Source of the DNA: Ostrinia nubilalis
Taxonomy: Eukaryota > Arthropoda > Insecta > Lepidoptera > Crambidae
Reading direction: 5' to 3'
Assembly (NCBI RefSeq): GCF_963855985.1
Contig: NC_087118.1
Span: forward strand, 2,108,001-2,172,000
Length of the DNA stretch: 64,000 bases
Shown: positions 58,521 to 64,000 of the stretch, in pieces
Position numbering within the stretch: the first letter of the stretch is position 1
How the letters are laid out: the number at the start of each line of letters is the position of its first letter
Program-made: the position numbers and the translations under genes
Notes under the pieces: generated by a model
The model's input: the letters and a program-made list of their open reading frames with translations, nothing else
The model's database searches: none
Told to the model about the DNA's origin: nothing

Positions 58521-60332
58521 ATTACATAAAAATAAAAATAACAAAGTACCCGCTTAGTAGCTTAATATTATAACATCCCTCCACCTTTATTCAAAAAAAC
58601 TTCTTGTAGTCTACAACGCGCCTAGGCCGTCTCGAACGTGTGGAGACTTCCCTCTGAGGTGTGGTTTGAGGTTCACACTCAGACTCGGGGGGCGTCGCTG
58701 GTGTGACATCAACAGTTTGTCCAATTTCATTGCCGCAATCAAACCAGTCCTCTGGATTGCTCTCAGTTTGATCTTCGGGGGAGATATTAGTTGCCGGTTG
58801 AGCGTTCGAGGTCCCTGAAGACTCAGCAGTAGGTGTTAACTCCTCCGTACTAGGAGGTTGCTCCGCACTCTGCTCCACTGGAAGTATGAAGGCAGGGACG
58901 GTATCTGTCGTCGCCGGTTTTTGTTCGCAACATCCATCTTCTCCCCCTTATACTTTAACAGTTGGTTTACATGTCTTTTAACAATCTGATCATTGCAGCT
59001 GAGTTGTACTAAGTACAATGAATTGCCGATTTTCTTGACTACTACACCACGGGTCCACGATTGTCTTTGTTGATTATAAAGTCTAACTAGCACTAAATCG
59101 CCCTGATTAAAGTCTACTTCCCGGTTGCCCCGATAATTGTCACTCTGTAAGCACTGTTTAGATTGGACGCATTTGTTGAGTGCAGTGTCTGATGGAGATG
59201 ACGCGGGAGGTTTAAGAAGATCTAACCGACATCTTAATTTGTGGCCGAATAATATCTCTGCGGGAGACCGGTTGGTCGTAGTATGAATAGAATTTCTATA
59301 TGTTAAAAGGAATTCTTGTAATTTAATGTTTAAATCTCGCAAGTTTGAACCTGACATTAATATTGACTTTATAGCCTTTTTGATTATCTTCACATAGCTC
59401 TCAGCCTGACCGTTACTAGCTGGGTTGTATATCGGTGACGTTAAGTGAGTGATGCTGTTGCGAGAGCAAAATTGTTTAAACTCGGTCGAAACGAACGAGC
59501 TTCCATTATCTGAACAAATAGTATGAAATAAACCAAATCGTGCCATCACTTCACACAGCTTTTCAATTACTATGCGGGAACTAAACCCGGTAGACACATC
59601 AAAACATTCTACCCACTTTGAATACGCATCCACAATGATTAAAAAGGTTTTTCCGTTAATTGGGCCGAGAAAATCTAAGTGAACCCGCTGCCATGGCTGA
59701 GCCGGGTAGGGCCAGGGCGTGAGCGGGGCGCGCGCGGGCGCCGGCCGCTGCGCCGCGCACGTGCCGCATGCGCCGGCGCGCCGCTCCACCGCCGCGGACA
59801 TGCCCGGCCACCAAAACCTATGGCGGGCTTCTTCCTTCATTTTTGTAATTCCCAAATGACCTTTGTGTAATTCGTTTAAGACCTTAACTTGTAAGCTATC
59901 CGGTATAACTAATTTATGCCCTCACATTAGACAGTCATTTTCAACAGATAATTCCAACCTGTGGCTAAAGAATGATTTGTACTTATCATCAATTTTATTT
60001 GGCCACCCATTCAATACGTAGTGCAAAACCGCTGATATTATGTTATCTCGCTTCGTAGCCTCCTGCACGTCGGAGAGAGACAGAAACCGTTCGCCCTCAT
60101 AAACAAATCGTACATACGCGGACCTGTCGAGCGATGACTCATCACCCGCAGTCGGGTGCTCCCGAGCGGACGGCGGGCTGGCTTCGCTCACAGACCTACT
60201 TAAGAAGTCGGCGCAATTATGAACACTATTAACATATTCTATTTTATATTTGTACGCAGACAGAAAAATCGCATAACGTTGTAATCTATTGGCTGATATT
60301 TCGGGAATCCCTTTGTCTGGGTTAAATATTGA
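58521..60332 (-). mobile_element. Ty3/gypsy provirus gypsy-2, 3' part only
   Basis: The minus strand has the end of RNase H, integrase, a C-terminal extension, a polypurine tract (AAAGGTGGAGGGA, 58576-58588) and about 55 bp of an LTR starting TGTTATAATATTAAGC at 58575. BEL-3 cuts it in RNase H at 60333. The LTR is much too short to be complete. Confidence 0.85.
58591..60332 (-). pseudogene. gypsy-2 RNase H end and integrase
   Basis: It starts at SIFNPDKGIPEISANRLQRY, the RNase H connection block. A single in-frame TGA lies at 59922-59924, after which the same frame continues with the zinc-finger part (HKGHLGITKM, FWWPGM, CGTCAAQRPAPARAPLTPW). The DDE core follows (HLDFLGPI, ICSDNGSSFVS, NGQAESYVK) and then the QGDLVLVRLY C-terminal block. 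A one-base shift near 58910 moves into an acidic tail (58878-58591) ending in RRVVDYKKFF. With only two lesions it is a young but defective copy. Confidence 0.9.
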
Positions 60333-60527
60333 TGTACGGTGCGTCACCGTACAATTGCAAACATCAGCAATATATTGCTATGCGCGGCTGACCCAATTTT
60401 ATATTTTATGTTTTACATTATTTTAAGTTTAGTGTTCGATTTAGCAGCCTAACAAGTGGCCGCGACTCTCGTTAATCAATTATTGTACCTTTATACGTAA
60501 TCAAGTAATAAATATCTACATTCAACA
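60333..60527 (+). repeat. BEL-3 5' LTR (candidate)
   Basis: It begins TGTACGGTGCG at the exact point where gypsy-2 coding is lost and ends at ATTCAACA after an AATAAATAT signal. Both TG and CA ends fit. The second LTR is outside the window, so length (195 bp) is provisional. Confidence 0.5.
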
Positions 60528-60984
60528 AGGAGTTTGAATCATTCTCTTCAGAATCAACATAATCAAGAAAGGTGTATAGCTAGCAATAGACCATACATCT
60601 TTATTCGAGCCGGATTTATCTACAATCAAGAAAACTCAGTGCTTTGTGAATCTCGCGTACGGAGCGAATCGGTCCATTTGGCCTCCCGGAAGAGGGTCTC
60701 ACCAACTGGATTGAGAAGGCGCATAATCTGTACAGAGTTCGCAAGGACATTGGGGACTAGTACCTAAACAAGAAATCAAGAATCAAGCAAATACATCAAA
60801 CAAGAAATCAAGAAACAAGTAAGCATTCATCAAACAAGCAAGCAATAAAAAAAAAAACAAGTAAGAAATCAAGAAACAAGCAAGCATTCATCAAACACTC
60901 GAACACTCATCAAAAAGCAAGTAAATCAGGTACAAATACAATTTATAGCAAGCAATTTCAATCAATTTCAAGCAATAATCAAGC
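60528..60984 (+). other. BEL-3 leader with CAAGAAATCAAG repeats
   Basis: Untranslated leader before gag. From about 60765 it is built of imperfect CAAGAAATCAAGAAACAAG and AAGCATTCATCAAAC repeats. The 77-codon frame at 60534 lacks any resemblance and is probably chance. Confidence 0.6.
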
Positions 60985-63900
60985 ATGTCTTCAATGGAAG
61001 ATATTTTAGCAAACCAAGAGCAACTCATAGATGCAATTTACAAAATCCAAACCAATTTCAAGAAAGACGGACGTGAAAGAAAAACAGCAGATTATATTAA
61101 ACGCAAAATATCTACTTTAGACAATTACTGGGTAGAATTCAACAACAATCACATACAGTTGTGGGCGTGTCAAGACAAGTCTCATGCCTACTTCACCGAA
61201 AACAAGTATGAACATATGAAGTCGACGTATGAAAACATCAAAACAGCTCTGCAAATGTACGAGCCAATGACAGAATCCAGGCCGCCGACTCCCCTACTCA
61301 AACCTGCAACACCATTAGCAGCACCATCGACATCCACGGCTCCAGCTACACCCAAGGAGTCGCGTGGTACTAACAGCAAAACAGAAGACTTACTGAAAAA
61401 GCAAGCAAGTAACTTCAGAGCGTTTCATAGAACGACATCCAATATCAACATCGATTCTATAACTGAGAAATGGGAGTTGGAAGACCTGCTTAATTCTCTG
61501 CAATCACGCTGGTCAGCCATTGACAGTCTCCACTGGGAGATTGATAGCGAAACTCAAGGCACCAGTAACAACGAATACGATAGAGCATTTTCATCATACG
61601 AGCAAATGTATAACAACATCAAACGAACCATAAACAGCAAGCTTTGGTCGGTATCCCATCGGGAAAAATCCACTCCTCAGATGGATATACCTACCTTCAG
61701 TGGAAATTACCATCAGTGGACCTCCTTCAAGGACTTGTTCGTTGAAACAATACACAACAACCCCTCGTTATCGAATGCCCAGAAAATGCAATTCCTCAAG
61801 GGCAAGGTGCGAGGAGAAGCAGACAGGCTGATACAACATCTACCAATTAGTTCCGACAACTACAATATATGCTGGGAAATACTCAACCATCGATACAATA
61901 ACAAGAAACTTATCTTCACTTCATACATAAACAACCTGCTATCGATTCCTGCCGTACAGCAACAGTCCTTACACCAAATCAAGCGCCTTCACGACACCAC
62001 ATTGGAAACTCTCAATGCCATAAAAAACCTAGGCATTGATATCAGCACATGGGATCCGTTGCTAGTACATCTACTTTCACAAAAACTGGATAATGAATCA
62101 TTCACCGACTACAATGAATGTCTGGAACAACCACGTGAACTACCAACGATGTCAGATTTTTTGAACTTCCTGGAATGCAAGTTTACAACAATGGAGTCCT
62201 CACGTAGAAAACAAGATTCACCAACGACAAGGCCTTTAACACATCAAGCATCGCCAAAGCCAAATAAAACAAGATTTCAAGTATACTCAAACAATAACAA
62301 CATGGCAGAACAAAACACAAACAACAATCAACTAAGAACTTACAAGTGTTCTTTATGCAATTACAACAATCATGGAATTTATTTTTGTGAAAAATTCTTA
62401 TCAATGTCGCCACAACAAAGACTGAATACAGCATCAAGACTCAAGTTATGCTTCAATTGCCTAATAAAGCACCAAGGAAACTGTAGAGTGCAAAAACGAT
62501 GCCGAGAATGCCAAGGTCAACATAACACAGTATTACACGAAGCCTTTGCATCAACAAATAACACAGCACGACCAAGTACATCAAGAATGGTCAACCACAG
62601 CAACTCCTCCAGGACTACTGTTCCCATTCAACAACATGAGTCACCAGAAGTACTGTTGGCAACTGCGATCGTACAAGTTCAAGCCGCCAATGGCAACTAC
62701 TACAAACTACGAGCACTACTCGACCAAGGATCGCAAACCTCAATTATCACCGAGAAAGCAGCTCAAATTTTATCATTACCACGACGTCAATGTACTGGAG
62801 TCATAACTGGAATCGGAGCCAAGGAAAATAACTGCAAGGGAATAATAAACATAACTATCAAGTCAAATAACTGCGAATATACATTACAAACCGACGTGAT
62901 TATTATGAAAACGCTAATTAACAACCTGCCAAGTAACACATTATCGAAACCATCATGGGAGTTCCTGGAAAACATACAACTAGCAGACCCTGAGTTCTAC
63001 AAAAGTCGCCCCGTCGACCTACTTTTGGGGGCGGAGGTGTACTCTAACATCATTTTGGATGGCATCTGTCGAGAAAACAATCAAACACCAATAGCGCAAC
63101 AAACGCGATTTGGTTGGATATTAAGCGGAAGCGCCAATACAACTACATTACAATGCAACGTCTTATTAAACAACATTGAAGATATACAACGATTTTGGCA
63201 AATTGAAGACATTACACAACAAGAGTCATCATTATCATCTGAAGATCAAGCATGCATAGAATTTTACAAAGCAACAACCGTTCGACGAGAGGATGGGAGA
63301 TATCAAGTAAAACTTCTTCTAAAACCCAACTACATACAAGAATTGGGAACGTCAAAACACAAGGCCATTGCGCAATTCAATCAACTGGAACAAAAATTTA
63401 CGAAGCAAAATGACACCGCAATTAATTACAAAACGTTTATCGACGAATACCTAACATCAGGTCACATGCAACTTGCACGTGGCAACACGACACCGGAATA
63501 CTTTTTACCTCACCACTGTGTCTTACGCAACGAGTCGACAACTACTGCACTTAGAGTTGTGTTTAACGCATCTGCAAAAACTTCTACTGGGATGAGCCTC
63601 AATGACCTCATGTATAGAGGCCCCAACCTACAACAAGATCTACAGTTTTTAATCTTAAAATGGCGACAATACAAGTATGCATACACAGCTGATATCGAAA
63701 AAATGTTTCGACAGATATGGTTAAATGAAGAACATCAACAATATCACAAGATTGTATGGCGAGACAATCAAACGAAACCAATACAAGAATACGAGTTAAC
63801 CACCGTCACCTACGGCACCAAGGCCGCGCCATTTTTGGCGATGATGACGCTTAAGCAACTCGCAGACGATGAAGAGCATAATTATCAAGAAAATCAAGCA

Positions 63901-64000
63901 GCTACTGTCTTACGAGATTGTTTCTATATGGATGACCTCATTCATGGAAGTCATTCATTATCATCAGCCAAACAGTTAAAACATGACCTCATAAACCTAT
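60985..64000 (+). CDS. BEL-3 gag-pol polyprotein, open to the window edge
   Basis: ATG at 60985 opens a frame of 1005 codons that is still open at 64000. Gag comes first: a DUF1759-type core with MDIPTFSGNYHQWTSFKDLF near residue 232 and the LKGKVRGEADRLI block, then cysteine knuckles near 455-520 (CSLCNYNNHGIYFC, CFNCLIKHQGNC, CRECQGQH). The protease follows with ALLDQGSQTSII near residue 580, where D-Q-G replaces the usual D-S-G, then DLLLGAEVY and FGWILSGS. RT carries LRVVFNASAKT, TADIEKMFRQIW, TVTYGTKAAPFL and catalytic FYMDDL near residue 980. RNase H and integrase lie beyond the edge. Gag and pol share one frame with no stop, as is common in BEL. The copy looks intact as far as visible. 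Confidence 0.93.
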   Translation, partial: MSSMEDILANQEQLIDAIYKIQTNFKKDGRERKTADYIKRKISTLDNYWVEFNNNHIQLWACQDKSHAYFTENKYEHMKSTYENIKTALQMYEPMTESRPPTPLLKPATPLAAPSTSTAPATPKESRGTNSKTEDLLKKQASNFRAFHRTTSNINIDSITEKWELEDLLNSLQSRWSAIDSLHWEIDSETQGTSNNEYDRAFSSYEQMYNNIKRTINSKLWSVSHREKSTPQMDIPTFSGNYHQWTSFKDLFVETIHNNPSLSNAQKMQFLKGKVRGEADRLIQHLPISSDNYNICWEILNHRYNNKKLIFTSYINNLLSIPAVQQQSLHQIKRLHDTTLETLNAIKNLGIDISTWDPLLVHLLSQKLDNESFTDYNECLEQPRELPTMSDFLNFLECKFTTMESSRRKQDSPTTRPLTHQASPKPNKTRFQVYSNNNNMAEQNTNNNQLRTYKCSLCNYNNHGIYFCEKFLSMSPQQRLNTASRLKLCFNCLIKHQGNCRVQKRCRECQGQHNTVLHEAFASTNNTARPSTSRMVNHSNSSRTTVPIQQHESPEVLLATAIVQVQAANGNYYKLRALLDQGSQTSIITEKAAQILSLPRRQCTGVITGIGAKENNCKGIINITIKSNNCEYTLQTDVIIMKTLINNLPSNTLSKPSWEFLENIQLADPEFYKSRPVDLLLGAEVYSNIILDGICRENNQTPIAQQTRFGWILSGSANTTTLQCNVLLNNIEDIQRFWQIEDITQQESSLSSEDQACIEFYKATTVRREDGRYQVKLLLKPNYIQELGTSKHKAIAQFNQLEQKFTKQNDTAINYKTFIDEYLTSGHMQLARGNTTPEYFLPHHCVLRNESTTTALRVVFNASAKTSTGMSLNDLMYRGPNLQQDLQFLILKWRQYKYAYTADIEKMFRQIWLNEEHQQYHKIVWRDNQTKPIQEYELTTVTYGTKAAPFLAMMTLKQLADDEEHNYQENQAATVLRDCFYMDDLIHGSHSLSSAKQLKHDLINL

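Larger units (their letters stand above)
60333..64000 (+). mobile_element. BEL/Pao provirus BEL-3, running off the right edge
   Basis: LTR, leader and a continuous gag-pol frame on the plus strand, inserted into gypsy-2. It is the youngest and best-preserved BEL in the window. Confidence 0.88.

Overview
This is eukaryotic genomic DNA made almost entirely of transposable elements. It most likely comes from a lepidopteran insect. That is an inference from element content (three BEL/Pao proviruses, Ty3/gypsy, Ty1/copia, Jockey/CR1-type and RNase H-bearing LINEs, a piggyBac-like TTAA insertion, long foldback MITEs), from an LINE ORF1 with a baculovirus FP25K-like C-terminus, and from TTAGG-like repeats. 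The DNA is AT-rich with no bacterial signals. I recognise no complete host gene. The one non-retroelement coding trace besides a mariner remnant is a short THAP-like zinc-finger start near 49967.

Left (1-27646): a LINE RT ORF runs off the left edge (1-2046, minus), followed by a mariner fragment. A Ty1/copia element on the plus strand ends at an LTR at 27517-27646, and an identical 130-bp LTR lies at 3752-3881. The copia body is cut into pieces by a BEL/Pao provirus (BEL-1, minus, to 14968), a LINE (LINE-A, 16057-21547), a SINE-like retroposon (22908-23112) and a piggyBac-like element (23362-27222). BEL-1 itself holds a MITE (5404-6342) and a gypsy provirus (6520-11292, GATA target duplication). 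The piggyBac-like element holds two foldback elements.

Middle (27647-50874): a 15-bp-period TTTGCC array, element X copy 1 (28725-29998), a minisatellite, LINE-B (same family as LINE-A) with a second copy of foldback B in its 3' UTR, a third foldback (35561-37506), an AT-rich stretch, two palindromes, a 121-bp satellite, and element X copy 2 (42878-49793). Copy 2 is split by an apparently full-length LINE (LINE-C, 43725-49349) with both ORFs open, a 55-nt poly(T) and a 13-bp target duplication. Copy 1 preserves the empty site.

Right (50875-64000): four nested retroelements. BEL-2 (minus) contains LINE-D (53474-57316, intact 1205-codon ORF2). The protease region of BEL-2 is interrupted by gypsy-2 (minus), which is interrupted by BEL-3 (plus). 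BEL-3 has one open gag-pol frame from 60985 through the right edge.

The elements do not form a pathway. They form a layered insertion record in which direct target duplications and restored reading frames give the order of events. The most unusual points are decayed coding DNA between nearly identical gypsy LTRs, an 11-bp minisatellite inside those LTRs, foldback elements whose hinge is a microsatellite next to tRNA-promoter-like boxes, and matching 3' hairpins of different sequence in two sibling LINEs.
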